Program-made: the position numbers and the translations under genes | Notes under the pieces: generated by a model | What the model saw: the letters and a program-made list of their open reading frames with translations, nothing else | Told to the model about the DNA's origin: nothing | Databases searched by the model: none | Shown here: piece by piece, positions 26,853 to 39,935 of the stretch | How positions within the stretch are numbered: position 1 is the stretch's first letter | Layout of the letters: each line of letters begins with the position of its first letter | Assembly: GCF_032854445.1 (NCBI RefSeq) | Contig: NC_088295.1 | Span: 59,251,249-59,315,248 of the forward strand | Source: Liolophura sinensis | Taxonomy: Eukaryota; Mollusca; Polyplacophora; Chitonida; Chitonidae | Direction: 5' to 3' | DNA: 64,000 bases

Positions 26853-28620
26853 ATTTGTCGGGAGTAAGTTTGGACGGCTCATACTTGATATCTGCACGTC
26901 CAAAAGATGACAAACACTTATACTATTCTCTAATGTACAAATGACCCAAATTCTTCCTGTTGTTTGAGAGTCTTTAATTATTTGGCCGTTCCCCAACCAA
27001 AGGTCCCATCTCCCGGAGACACAGACCAGTTTACCACGCCAAACCCGTCCATGAATATTTTAGGAAGTAGCAAAGGTGAATAGCTAATACTTGACAGCAT
27101 TCTGCTTGAACGCCTCGGATAATGGAATGACTTTCTCGGACACTATTGAAAGCTACTATGAACAAAAAGGGGGCTCTTTCCCTGTCATTCTGCAATGTGT
27201 ATGTTGGGTTTTTTTGTGTGTGTTTTGTTTTTGTTTTTTTGTTTAAGCTTAAAAATTTTTAGGGAATTTTTTGTACAGGTTCTTGATGGCTGTTGTTGTT
27301 CTTTTTATTAATTTCGCTTGACATTTCGGACTGCCTTATCGGCGTCCGTAAAACTAATTCCCGCTGGTATTTGACTGGGACAATGAATTATGAATAGCTC
27401 CCCACCGTCTTTCCATTTGAGACCTTCCACTCCGTTTTACTCGCATGTCTTAAGTAATGTCGGGTGACCGGAGGAATCGGCTAAAATATTAACACTAAAG
27501 ACAGACGAGATAATGGATGCCTTTAACAATGTGGCCTGGTCGCCTAAAGGTGGTTCTCAGACAGCCGCTTTGCTAAAGGCCAGGTAATTAAAGAAATTTC
27601 TCTTTAGTGACTGTAAACAAAAAGTCTAGTCTAGAATCTCTCAAAACTAGACTGATAAAACACCTAGACATGCCTTGTCTTATTTAACACAAATCACAAT
27701 TCGTGACAGTGGTATTAAATCTCCCCCACACCTCCACTCCTAACCCCACCCCAATGGCCCTTTATACATGTTTATCAAAAGATGCATATACTTTTCCTAG
27801 CAACAATGTAAAATGCTCTGTTTCCAGCAAAGATTAAAATCCTTTGATAATATAGACTTATTCTACATATTGTCCGCTTTTTTCATGTGTACCACAAAAG
27901 ACTGTTCTATCCTTTACAGTACTCGCCTTAGGAAAAAATAATCCCCAATGTCTTCGTGACGACAGCAAGATCCATTAGGCTTTTCGTTCAGGAAGCCACA
28001 TGACAAGTTCGCTCATCACATTTATTGTGATTCAGCACTGAGCAAAGTTCGATAAATACAATCAGAGTAAAACACAGAATTGATTTGATAACGACGGTAG
28101 CTTGCATTATTATTAATAAGTTAGTTTACTAACATATATTTATTCTTTTTTTCATTCTTGGTATGTCAGCATCCTATTGCATTATGCAGCTCCTTATGGT
28201 GCCTTTATACTAAATTAGATAGACTAAGTTTTCATTGCTTTTATGTCAGAACAAAACGGACTAAGTGCATGCATGGTTTCGATCCGTCATACCGTTTGTT
28301 TTAAGACGAAATCGTATGTATTTCAATGACGAACACAAAAAACAGTAAAATAACATAAGGAAAAGAACGGACTGAGCACCACTTGGCGGAAAATGTGGCA
28401 CATTGTGACTTTGACGTGTAAATACTGACGCAAAAACAAATGTGAATGCTGTAACGCAAATCAACAATTTAATCATGTTGTTATTTTACTGACTGATGTA
28501 ACACAAACATCGTGACAATTCAGAAAATGTAAAATTCAAATCAGAAGCGCAAGAAAGACAACCTCGTAGAGAATTCTAAATGTTAAAGGAACAGAACAGA
28601 CAACAGGCAAAAGCATGCCT
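26853..28620. other. Non-coding stretch
   Basis: AT-rich with a T-rich tract near 27210-27250. No exon or repeat recognised. Confidence 0.5.
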
Positions 28621-28624
28621 GTAT

Positions 28625-28676
28625 GTTTTCTTTTGATTATAAAGTAATAATCGTTATTTTATAATCAAAAGAAAAC
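28625..28676. repeat. Hairpin with 19-bp perfect arms
   Basis: The left arm at 28625-28643 (begins 'gttttcttttgatta') is the exact reverse complement of 28658-28676, around a 14-base loop. It is AT-rich. There is no U-run of the kind used by bacterial terminators, and this is eukaryotic DNA, so I call it only an inverted repeat. Confidence 0.85.
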
Positions 28677-28849
28677 ACATATCACAAGCAATATAAACAT
28701 GTTCAAATTCCAGATATTACTGGATAGTCGCGTTGGAGTGAAATGGAAGCTCAACTACCTAATGCTCCGGACAATAAGGTTGGGCTACCCTAAGGATGAC
28801 TGGACATCAGGAAAATATGACTCACCCAAAAATATATTTCAACATGGCC

Positions 28850-29150
28850 GTCTAACACTTTTGTACGTATGCTTAGGTGAGGGTACATACATGCTATGAC
28901 AGGGCATGTCCATGCCTAAAATATCATGCCGAAGACACCAAACATGACACCCTACCCAGTAACATTATACACCGGGCCAACCAGTCCTGTTTCCTTGATC
29001 TAACCTCTCACTGCTGAGCGCCAAGTGAGGAAGAAACAAGTAGCATTTCTGAAGCCTTTGGTATGACCTGACCCGGGTTTAATCCCGGGTCTCCCGACTT
29101 CGAGGCGGACGCTCTAACCATTGGGCAACTGAAGCGGTCTGGCCGTTACA
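28850..29150 (-). mobile_element. SINE family III with clear tRNA-like head
   Basis: In minus orientation the head at about 29075-29140 carries 'tggttagagcgtccgcctcg' (A-box and anticodon-arm-like) and 'gggattaaacccgggtc' (B-box and T-arm-like). The body shares 'gctgagcgccaagtgaggaag' with the 52.9-kb copy in altered form. It is a retroposon, not a working tRNA gene, because no acceptor stem pairs around it. Confidence 0.7.
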
Positions 29151-29415
29151 ACGGCTCTCGTATAAACAAGCAATTGTTATATCAAATAAAAAATATTGCC
29201 GTTATTACTGACGGCAAGAAGACCCCGCTTTCGACAAGTTGCAAGGAAAATTCTTATAGCTGCTTTTTACGTTAATAAACGAAACATGTCATAAAGACAC
29301 CTCCATGTACTTTAATTGTTCCTGACTTTTTTGTTCTAGACTGTTCTTTCCAGTGTTTGACAGCATCCCTGGCCATTGATCTATAATATGTTATATGGTT
29401 ATATATACAATATCA

Positions 29416-29682
29416 TGAGGCCCCCTGTGGCCGAAGTTCTTAGCCCACCAGAGCGGCGCCATGACCCAAGAGTCTCTCACCAATACGGTCGCTGTGACTT
29501 CAAGTCCATCTCATGCTTCTTTATCTCCTGCCCTACTTGGAAAGGTATGGCAGCAACCTGTAGATGGTCGTGGGTATCTCCAGGGCTTTGTCCAGTTTCC
29601 TGCCACCATAATGCTGGCCGCCGTCGTATAAGTGAAATATTCTTGTGTACGGCGTAAAACACCAATGAAATAAATAAATCAT
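29416..29682 (+). mobile_element. SINE family I, near full length
   Basis: Head 'ccctgtggccgaagttctta', B-box-like 'acttcaagtcc', body 'ccaccataatgctggccgcc', tail 'ataagtgaaatattcttgtg' and (aaat)n. All parts are in order. Confidence 0.88.
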
Positions 29683-30899
29683 GTCGGAAACCATAATTGT
29701 TTTCTGCATGGCTGTATTATTTTCTCGCCATGTTATTACAACATGCACGCTAACCACCGTAACAGCATGTAATGCCAGCTGATAGACTGACGTACGAGTT
29801 TATTTACATACTACCTCGGAAGGGGACATATCTATCAATTTACCGGACGCGACTTCCTTTTGGTGTTTCCGCCCCCAGTGTGTCTGTTGGACCAGTTTGA
29901 TTCCAGACAGTCGCGGAACGGCTTGAGAAACGAGGCTCACGAGTGTGGGGTTTCTGGCAGTAAAGAAACTGTATCGATGTGAGGCTCTAATGTAGGAGTC
30001 TTGAGAAAATCAGGGATATATATATATCAGCTTATACAGGAACGTCGTTTTACACCTAGAATCCACAAACACGAGCTGTATTTAACCTGCACCTTGTGTG
30101 TTTCAGAGATTGAAGGATAAGCATTTCTACCTTGTTGTAGTACCTTCCGCTCCCCAGATTTAATAAGAAGGGTCACTTGTGTACAATAATGGCGAATGAT
30201 CAACCGCTATCGTTAATGGTGGCAATGATGTAAACTGATTGCAACTGATTACAATTGCGGAGCATGCGCATGCGACTTTGACCACCTGTGGGGAACTACT
30301 GGCTGTTTGAAAGAGATATAAAAATGTGAAATCACGAAAAGGAATCAAAATGTATTGACCATAAAATGTGAAATGATTCTGCACAAAGCTGAAGTGATTA
30401 GCTTTGAATATATCTTGCACATAATCTGACCACCTTCTGCATCATCGTCATTATTTCTGTGGAAAGAGCCAAGCACATTGGCAGTCACGTGTTCTACAAA
30501 GAAATCCTTAATGTTATCCATTTCATGCAAGACAATTTATTTGTTTGCAAAAAGAGACGGCTCTGTCCTGGCATTGAGCCCTGGGTAACGATCGTACTGC
30601 ATACAGCATCCAGACGTCACCAAATAGTATGGAGCTCGGATTGGTTTCTTATTAATAGACAAAGCTGTCCCTTTACAGTTTGGCGTACCGAGAACACTCG
30701 GCTGTTATCCGTGCTAATTCTGATGAACGACTCATCAACTGACCCGCAGGAAGCCATTGTGCGGAGCTGACCAATTGTCGAATAACAAAAGGTCAGCAGA
30801 AAAAGTGGCGTGGATTAATCCCTGAGGTAATGAAATTATGCCGCCGCACCGCTAAATAGATCCTGCAAGGTAATCCGTGCGTCTCAAAGACATTAGTCC
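29683..30899. other. Non-coding stretch
   Basis: No exon supported; opposed open frames at 30160-30770 carry no recognisable domain. Confidence 0.45.
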
Positions 30900-32930
30900 T
30901 GATTCGAAAGTCATCTTGTGATACCTTCCAGGAGCGTTCTGCGTCGGAATTTAAAGTCTGGTTTACGTTTACTGGAGGAAGTAAATCCCATTGTTTTATT
31001 ATACTGGCAAAATGTCACTTTGAGACATGTACATAGAAGCATGGATAGGTGGCCAATGAAAACATCATAATCTGTCCGCGGAGCTTTAAGACAATTATTA
31101 CTGGAAACCTGAAAATAAGACAAACAAAAATCTAACTATCTTTCCGCGTAGTTTTGACATAATTACATAAGTCCGGAGAGGTATGAAATAAGTTTTCCGG
31201 GAAACATGAAAAGTAGCTAAAAAAATCACTGTCTAGTTGAAGGAGGAGCTTTAAAAACAAGCCTGTAAGGAAACATGAAAACGGGGCTCAAATAGAATCA
31301 TCATTTCATATAGAAACTGCACTGAGACAAGAGTGGCCAGAAACGTGAAAACGAGGATAATAAATACATTATTATTTGTCCACAGAGACTTATTACAAGT
31401 GTAACAAGAGACTTGGAAAAGAGCCTAGAGTAAAAAAAATACGACCATTAGTTCACGAGTATTGAATCAAGTAGGACCGGAAACATGGAAAAGAGGTTAA
31501 GAAAAAACATCACTATCTGTCGGCGGAGCTTTGACACAAATACGACTGTAAACATGGAAAGATGGCTAATGAAAACATCACTATCTGTCGGCGGAGCTTT
31601 GACACAAATACGACTGTAAACATGGGAAGATGGCTAATGAAAACATCACTATCTGTCGGCGGAGCTTTGACACAAGTACGACTGTAAACATGGAAAGATG
31701 GCTAATGAAAACATCACTATTTGTCGGCGGAACTTTGACATAGGTACGAAGGACCATAGTCTGTCCGCGGAGATTTGACACAAGTACGACTGTAAACATG
31801 GAAAGATGGCTAATGAAAACATCACTATCTGTCGGCGGAGCTTTGACACAAGTACGACTGTAAACATGGAAAGATGGCTAATGAAAACATCACTATCTGT
31901 CGGCGGAGCTTTGACACAGGTACGAACGATCATAGTCTGTCCGCGGAGATTTGACACAAGTACAACAGTAAACAAGGGAAGATGGCTAATGAAAACATCA
32001 CTATCTGTCGGCGGAGCTTTGACACAAGTACGACTGTAAACATGGGAAGATGGCTGATGAAAACATCACTATCTGTCGGCGGAGCTTTGACACAGGTACG
32101 AACGATCATAGTCTGTCCGCGGAGATTTGACACAAGTACAACAGTAAACAAGGAAAGGTGGTTAATGAAAGCATCACTATCTGTCCGTGGATCTTTGACA
32201 CAAGTACGACTGTAAACAAGGGAAGGTGGCTGATGAAAACATCACTATCTGTCGGCGGAGCTTTGACACAGGTACGAACGATCATAGTCTGTCCGTGGAG
32301 ATTTGACACAAGTACGACTGTAAACATGGGAAGATGGCTGATGAAAACATCACTATCTGTCGGCGGAGCTTTGACACAAGTACGACTGTAAACATGGGAA
32401 GATGGCTGATGAAAACATCACTATCTGTCGGCGGAGCTTTGACACAGGTACGAACGATCATAGTCTGTCCGCGGAGATTTGACACAAGTACGACTGTAAA
32501 CATGGGAAGATGGCTGATGAAAACATCACTATCTGTCGGCGGAGATTTGACACAAGTACGACTGTAAACAAGGGAAGGTGGCTGATGAAAACATCTGTCC
32601 GCATTATTTTGAGACAAGTGTGAACAAAAACATACAAAAGAAGTTGATACAAAAATCACTACATAGCTGCCCGCAGGTCTTTGAATTGAATGTCACCGGA
32701 AACACGGAACAAGGGTAATAAAACGTCACTACATAGCTGTCTTTGGAGCTTAAAATCAAATTTGACAAGACGCCAATAAAATATCACTACAGGAGCTTTG
32801 AAACAAGCCTGTTCGGCAAGATGAAAAAAGAGGCTAATTAAGACATGACAATCTGTTGGTGGAGCTTTAAAACAAGTCTGACTGGAAACGAAGAAGCTCA
32901 TCCGGTAAACATGTCAGCTGACAAATCTTA
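30900..32930. repeat. 68-bp / 176-bp higher-order satellite
   Basis: The core at 31500-32600 is built from a 68-bp unit ('gatggctaatgaaaacatca', 'tcggcggagctttgacacaa'), for example at 31561, 31629 and 31697. A 108-bp variant carries an extra block ('cgaacgatcatagtctgtcc'). That block recurs at 31923, 32099, 32275 and 32451, a strict 176-bp period (68 + 108). Diverged units continue to about 30900 and 32930. Open frames on both strands come from the repeat. Confidence 0.9.
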
Positions 32931-35900
32931 GCAAAAAAGGCTGAATTTCTCCCAGAGGAAAATATGCCGTTTTTATGCGTTTTAATCGTAAACAAGATAT
33001 AGTATTATGTATTTTGTTAGTGGAAATAAAATAATAATATCTACCACTTTACTTATGTTGTGAAGATGTAGAAAATGACGTCACAGCTTAGATAAACAAT
33101 TTCATGCGGGCATAGTTCGTACGTTATAGCACTGTGACATAATATCAGTCTTACTATGGTGTGACTCCCCTGTACTACACGTTATTTGTTCATATTGCTT
33201 ACACTTGTATATGCCAGAGATACGCCGAGAGTCTCCGCGTGGCCTGGCCTCTATGATGTATTCAGGTGCATACAACTGAAGTCGTTCATAGGTTTTATGT
33301 TTATTCGATATAAAGCTCGATTAAACATTGGGCATCAATGTGGAGTTGCATAAAATCGGTATTCCACATACATAGCCATACGTTTGTTAGAACGTTGATT
33401 CACGGTATCTTGACATAGTTTGCCTTTTATCTCTAGCTTTTGAGTCATCTTCGATTTACACATTACGTCTTGATACTAAACTTCAGAATAAAGAAAACTC
33501 CAACGTGGGTGATGCACACTTCCAAGGCTACCATTTCAAAAACACCGAAGTTTGCTTTTTACGTCTCTGTATTGGACTTAGATATATCCCTTTATATAGC
33601 CTGAATCTGAATATAGATGCCCTTTATCTCCAACATCCAAAAATACTGTGGAGTTTTCCTTCGCACGATTCAACTCATTGTCAGTGTGTTCATCTAAGAG
33701 CAAAATTCTTTTGGTGCTTTAGCAGATTGTTGCCATAGCAATGCGTGACAAATCGATATGGAAAATTCCACTTTTCTCTATTTTTACATCGCCAGTAAAG
33801 CCATTCATTCTATTCTATTCATAATTTAGGCAACAGTTTGGATAAAATAATGCCTTTTTGTCACCGCTCTGCATTACATCAAATGTTATTTTTTTTTGGA
33901 AGTTTGTATTTCCTTTCTGCATGAAAATGTTTTAGTTTTATCTACAGCTCCTAATATGTATGCAGTAGATTCAGTTATTATCTTGACAACAAAGTATGCA
34001 AATTAGAAATAAAAGACTGAAATCACTTGTTGCTGAAAATCAATATTTTACTCATTTTTTTTTTAAATTAACCTCTGGAACAGTGTATACTGAGCGAACC
34101 ATGGGTTAACATCTGTATATATTATCTATTCAACGAAACACATCTTTACCATGCGCTGCCATGATACTTACAATCCTTCGCTCTTTATCCTTACCTAAAG
34201 CTTATCTAATCTTGGGGACACGTATATCACCTATTGATCTCGGCCTCAGGGTCATGAAATGGTCTTAGACTTAAGTTAGACTTAGTGCTTACCATTATTC
34301 CACATTTCAGGTTTAAGCTTAAACACTAATTTTCAAGATTGTTGTGAAGGATTGGACTTGAAGAGAACTTCAAGTAAAGGCAAGTCGCAATTTTAGGGCT
34401 GAAAACATTTTTAATCCTAACTGCTAAGTTTGTCTTAAGTTTAAGACATCTTCTTGGTCCTGTGTCATGAGCTGCAACACGAGATGAAATCTAGCAATGA
34501 ATTTTGAGTAGATAACAGCTATAAAATCAAACACGATAAAATAATAAAATGGTAATCGCTTCAGTACTAGTGTGTCGCAGTTTTTGTCATTGTCAGTGGG
34601 CAAACTTTCCCACCTAAAGCTACCTACATTCAGGCCAAAACTATGGATATGTATTCTATTGCTCGCTCTTGCGAATTGAGAGTAAACTTGTCACTTAATG
34701 TTACAAGAGAATAATGGTCAGTCTGAGATGAAACCGAGTCACCGTTACGCTGGAAAGGTATACTGCCCCACTGATTGGCGAAATTAGCAGGAAAATGAAT
34801 TTCTGGTCTCTTTGACACAGGTAGTATATGATTAGTACCATGCACTACATAGCTAAAGCGGGAATTCACCACCCGTCACCGCCCACCCCACCTCATCCCT
34901 CGGGCTGCAGACGGCGCAACACCGTGACGTGGCACCCAGTGGTACTATTCAATCCGTGTGCAGTCTACACATCATATTTAACAGTATAGTTATATAGAGA
35001 TGCCCCGGCTAGTCGGGGTTGGCATGGGGCAACGATCTTAATGTTCCGACTTCTTCCCGCGGTGCGCAAAAGCTGATGTCTGTAAATTCCAAACAGAGGC
35101 ATTGCGTTTCTTTGACTGTCAACAACAAGTGATGGATATGAACAGCAAAGCTGATGTTGATCGCCTTCCTCCGCTATGCCGGAAGCGATGTACATAAGAA
35201 ACGGCTGATGAATTATTTAAGAGATTTTCGGGCCGGGTCTAAAGAAACCTTACAAGCCGCGTCTCTTTGACAGATTTAAGGAACCTGTTAGAGTTAATAA
35301 TAAATGTCCTTGTGTAAAGATGACCGATGCCAGAGAGGGCAACTGTGGCATGGGAAGGCTGCAGCGGCCCTGTCCGGAAATGATTTTGGTGGACCGTTCC
35401 TCATTTATGTAACTAACGCAGTAACGTTCTTCGCCTGGGATTGTTTCTTCGTTGAGCCATTTGCGCTGGCTATGCATTAAGCTATAATGAAATACGAGTC
35501 TGCATGCATCAGCATAGCTCATAAAATACACAGTGTGTGATGAGTTGTCGCATACATTCTGCACACAGGTTCACTGCACTATACTCCTGCCCCAGATAGC
35601 ACTGCCTTTCCTTTCCCCATTACGCTGGCAGTATTGATGCAAAAATTTTACATAAGCGGAGTACACATAGTGCAAAAACATAGATGCTCCAAAATAACAA
35701 CAACAACAACAACAACAACTAAGACGTTGCATATTTGATGTTTCAATACTTCAGCGTATTGTGAAGAGGACAAATAAAATTTAATCGAAATATTGAAAAA
35801 ATATGCGAATTTTTTACGGAGTATCCATGCTTTTGCGTCACGCAAAGCCTATAACAGTGGTCTGTGGGTGTCCTAGTGGCACGTCACCAGCCTGTGTGCT

Positions 35901-37794
35901 ATTTGTCATCAGGCGCTTTAAGTGGACTGGTGGTGGAAGTTTAGTGGCCGAGTGATAACCGTATCAGAACACCATGGTTAGTGGGATGGTAGCAGAAAGC
36001 TAGAAGTCTGTAAATGGCTAGATAATGGCGGGAACCTTAATATAGCCCGGTTGATACAAGATATATTGTTATTGTTGCTCTTGTCATAACTTTAATTTTG
36101 TATACTTTAAAGTCTTTAAAATACATGTGTAACACACTCCAGAACGTGCGGAACAGTATGGCATATGTTGACTATCCTGGGATTCGATGGGGCAGTTTTT
36201 TCTTTCTCGATAAAGTACAGCCCAGTTAGGGAGTCCAAAAATTTCCGTTGTTTTGACAACGTCCAAGTGAAGTGTCACACTGGTAGCAAAAGTAATAACC
36301 TCTATTAATCGCAATGAATAAAGAGTTAATCATTTCAAATAAATAGCTTCAGACTGTATCAACTGTCTGCAACAAAAATCGCCCATACTGATTGAACACA
36401 AGGCCTTGTTATCAAAGGCGGATTAAAACATGTTAAAGTGCTATTTGGCAACCATGGACAAGTCACATGATACGTCTGTGGATTTTAATATCGCTCATGC
36501 AAATGTCTACTTCACAAAAACGATGCATTCAACAAGATGTTTCAAATGTAGACCTATTGATCCAAAAAAAACCCAATGTTCTGGGAAAAGAAAGCCTTGT
36601 CATGATATGTAGGCCAACAAATACCGTCAAATCCCCTGTGGAAATAAAGAATTTAGAAGTTCACTGCTGAGGAATTATTTGCTAATACCCTAGAGTGATA
36701 AATATCAAATGACGAAACAATTTGACACATATAAAACAGGGAAAATCGGTATGAAGTGCAAACGTACCTGACTGGGTAGTCCGTAAGCACGTGACTCATT
36801 TAGGTCGTCTGCTACCATACAGCGTCCATATTCTGTAGTGATAATTGTCAAGAATCCCTGTTTAATTGAATCCTGTCTGCACAACGGTAGGCCCTATTTG
36901 TTGAAAAAAAAGTACAGCCTTTCTTGCTGATATGTCTGCGATATCCTTACGTACATCTGCCTCCAAAACAGCATCCACGAAAACACAACTCATGCTTCTT
37001 CATTATTGAGCAACTGTTAGCTCATGCAGGCATAGCGCAGTGTACACAGTAAATGTCACACATGGTACTGGACATGTCGACGCAGCTGAATTCGTCTCAT
37101 TTAACTGATCCCGTCAATTAATTATTACATCAGTGATGGAAATTCCGCATACCAAACAAAATCACGTGCAGTGGTTCCGTCATGATGAATGGCACAACGA
37201 TGTTGTTGTTGTTGTTTACCGGCGATCTAAATTCCGATTGTACTGCCATTTCACGATTTTCGATACATAAAAACTCACCACGTTAAAGGCCTGAATGACA
37301 TGTATAGAAAGCCACAAATACAACAGCTTGTTTTCGCTGTGCCTCCGATAAAAGGCTGTCTGTCTCACAACATATGTTAGGAAACTTGGCTTTTGGCAGT
37401 CATATATATATGGCAGCTGTTGTAACGAAAACCTCGATTAACAATGGGCATTTATGTGTCAATAATCATCAACACTCAGCTTGAGTGTATACCAGCGACA
37501 TTTCTCATGGCATATCCGCCTAGGATCATCCCATACACGTATGTATAAGGTTGAATCTGTATATAATTAACACGGTGGTGTGCATGGCGAGATAAAATAA
37601 TTAAATAATTAGATGCCAGAATTAATGACTAGAGGGTAAGCTGTCAAGAGGTGAGAAATGACTTTATCTCTACTTCAGATCAGAAAGCCAACACCGAACT
37701 CGTTTAGTATTTGTTAATGTGACTTCGCTGTACACCCGTGATCAAAACGGGGCTCCTAAAAAGACGCGGCATTTAGTCGTGCTACTTCTTATAG
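32931..37794. other. Non-coding stretch
   Basis: No supported exon. It includes an (aac)n microsatellite at about 35696-35720 and a (gtt)n tract at 37201-37216. Some short open frames occur on the minus strand (for example 35250-35564), with no domain or splice support. Confidence 0.45.
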
Positions 37795-37990
37795 TCCTCA
37801 CAGTTGGTAGAGCGCCCGCTTCGGGACTGGTAGATCCAGGATCAGTCCTTGATCGAGTCACACCTAAGACTTTAAAAGAGGAAGTTGTAAATTCCTCGCT
37901 TGGCGTTCAGCATGAAGGGGATAGTGCAACGACTGGTTGACCCGTATCAGTATAATGGCTCGGACGGGGCAGCTTACTTGTTGAGTACTT
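37795..37990 (+). mobile_element. SINE family II, 3'-truncated
   Basis: tRNA-like head 'gttggtagagcgcccgcttc' followed by 'tgatcgagtcac' (B-box-like), then the family body ('aaaagaggaagttgtaaatt', 'gtgcaacgactggttgaccc'). This copy shows the A box best of the four. Confidence 0.82.
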
Positions 37991-38079
37991 CCACCAGTTA
38001 GCTAGTACTATATATATATTTTTTTCACAAGCCTGTGAAAACATACATTCGAGTAAGAAAAGACCGTAGAGAGTAAAAC

Positions 38080-38155
38080 CATAGCAGCGATGCCAGTATG
38101 GTAGTTGACAAATAGTCACACGTAACCGGAAATACAGCCTCTTGTCTATTTACCT
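38080..38155 (-). repeat. Dispersed repeat V
   Basis: The reverse complement of 'atggtagttgacaaatagtc' and 'acacgtaacc' matches the pair at 8105-8420. Confidence 0.45.
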
Positions 38156-38569
38156 CAGTTATAGTTTTTTTGTTTTAACTGTTCATATAAATGATCAAAA
38201 AGTAGCAAATAACACACCCCATAGCACCATTGCTTAAGCAGAATTAGGTAAACAACTATGCAGGGAAGTTAGCTGCAATACATTAGGCGTCACTTAATAT
38301 TTCATATAAGTAAGCACATTATAATAGCTGTCGTTATCACATTAACAAAGTGCTAAAAGAGACTCTCAACATGCAGATGCGGAACTAACAGTTGTCACTA
38401 GGATTCTTATTGTTGTATGGACTTACAGTCAACTGTCTACACAGTGCGTTACCAGCATGGATCGGTTCAAAGCCGTAGCTCCTCCTGGCATGGGCTAAAC
38501 TTATTTATGTATGTGATTGGTGTTCAAAACGCTGTTTTCAATATTTTTGTTCATATGACGGTCCTTAGG

Positions 38570-38775
38570 TTTATGGCCAGAAAGACCGGAGTGCCCAGAG
38601 TGAAGCAGTACTCTTGCCCAGCTAACTGCAAACTTTCTGACTAAAAGCCACAGCCGGACAGGCGGGAGCTGGATTCGAGCCTTCGATCTCACTGCGTAAA
38701 GGCCACACTGCTGTTGCGAGAGCAATGCTATATAGGCCAGTGAGATATCGAAGGGCACCACTCAGAATATATAGT
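38570..38775 (-). mobile_element. tRNA-derived SINE of another family
   Basis: The reverse complement contains 'gaaggctcgaatccagctcc', a B-box-like segment, preceded by a tRNA-like stretch with 'gcagtgagatcg'. Only one copy is in this window, so the family assignment is tentative. Confidence 0.4.
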
Positions 38776-39651
38776 ATAATAGTCTTTTTTTCATAATGGG
38801 CTTATTTCATTACCAGACCGAATCATTCCGTCGGTCCGCGAGATGTGATGAAGTATATAAAATATTCACGCAGTTTTTTGTAGACGTGATCCATTGTTTG
38901 GATTAAACCGTTAACTTCCCCCCGAGGATGTGTTCTGATCCACGGTAGTGGTTAAATGTCAGAATGTCCTGACACATGTCTGCAGAGGTAAGACCCAGGG
39001 GATATGGCATAATTGAAAACGACGTAATTTAATACTGTTTGCGCATGCAAAATTAATTACTCCTCACACTGATATGAGACGATCATATGTATCTTTACAA
39101 AGGGAGGTAAGTGTGGATATATCTCTGCCACAATCTACATTTATTTATTTATTTATTTATTTATTACTCATTTAATTATTTATTTATATGGTGTACTCTT
39201 ATTATTTCTTCATGTGCCCCAATCAGCATTTGCATTCAATAAATTGCATTCATTTGACATCGCTGCTGTCTCACTTATAGTCCTCGGCTTGCACATGGGA
39301 TAGACCCTAGGCAAAAGCACATGACCCTAGGCAAAAGCACACGATATTACGGGCAACAGCACAAGACCTCCTCACAACGCTTAGTGTTTGGGTATGGATA
39401 ACATTTATCAGGTGGCCAAACTTTTAATTAATAAAAGCCCAAAATAACCTCTCAAATCACATTTCAAAATTTTGACTTACGCCAGAAATGGCTCTGTGGA
39501 ATCGGCCCCTGGGAGTCACGGTAGTGACGTCCAGGTAACGTTGTTGGTCTGATGTAAAACAGCCAGTGGGGTCGTCTCTTTCTTGTCTTCCTGAGTGCGA
39601 ATCTGTATGATATATTAACCTCCTGTCACAGTTGGTATCACATACGTTCGA
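38776..39651. other. Non-coding stretch with (ttta)n tract
   Basis: A (ttta)n microsatellite lies at about 39139-39185. A 20-bp direct duplication ('accctaggcaaaagcacatg') lies at about 39303-39342. No exon seen. Confidence 0.6.
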
Positions 39652-39935
39652 TGGGAGCCTCCTTGACCAAGATGGTTAGCGCGCCAACGCGGCGCAATGA
39701 CCCGGGAGCCCCTCACTAATGCGGTGGCGAGGAGTTCGAAGTTCAGCTCATGCTGGCTTCCTCTCCGGCCGTAAGTGGAAAGGTGTGTAAGCAACCTGCG
39801 GATGGTCGTGGGTTTCCCCCCGTGCTCTACCCGGTTCCCTCCCACCATAATGCTGGCCACCGTCATATAAGTGAAATGTTCATGAGCACGGCATTAAACG
39901 CCAACCAAATAAATAAACAAATAAATCAATCAAAT
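39652..39935 (+). mobile_element. SINE family I, full length
   Basis: Intact order: head ('gatggttagcgcgcc'), B-box-like segment, body ('cagcaacctgcggatggtcg', 'ccaccataatgctggccacc'), tail 'ataagtgaaatg' and a long (aaat)n tract. Confidence 0.9.

Noticed and set aside
29075-29140. tRNA-like sequence with good A and B boxes
   Set aside because: It has no flanking complementary acceptor stem and is continuous with a SINE body, so it is a retroposon head and not a tRNA gene.
31581-32659. Series of 70-125 codon open frames on both strands
   Set aside because: They repeat every 176 bp with the satellite and have no independent support.
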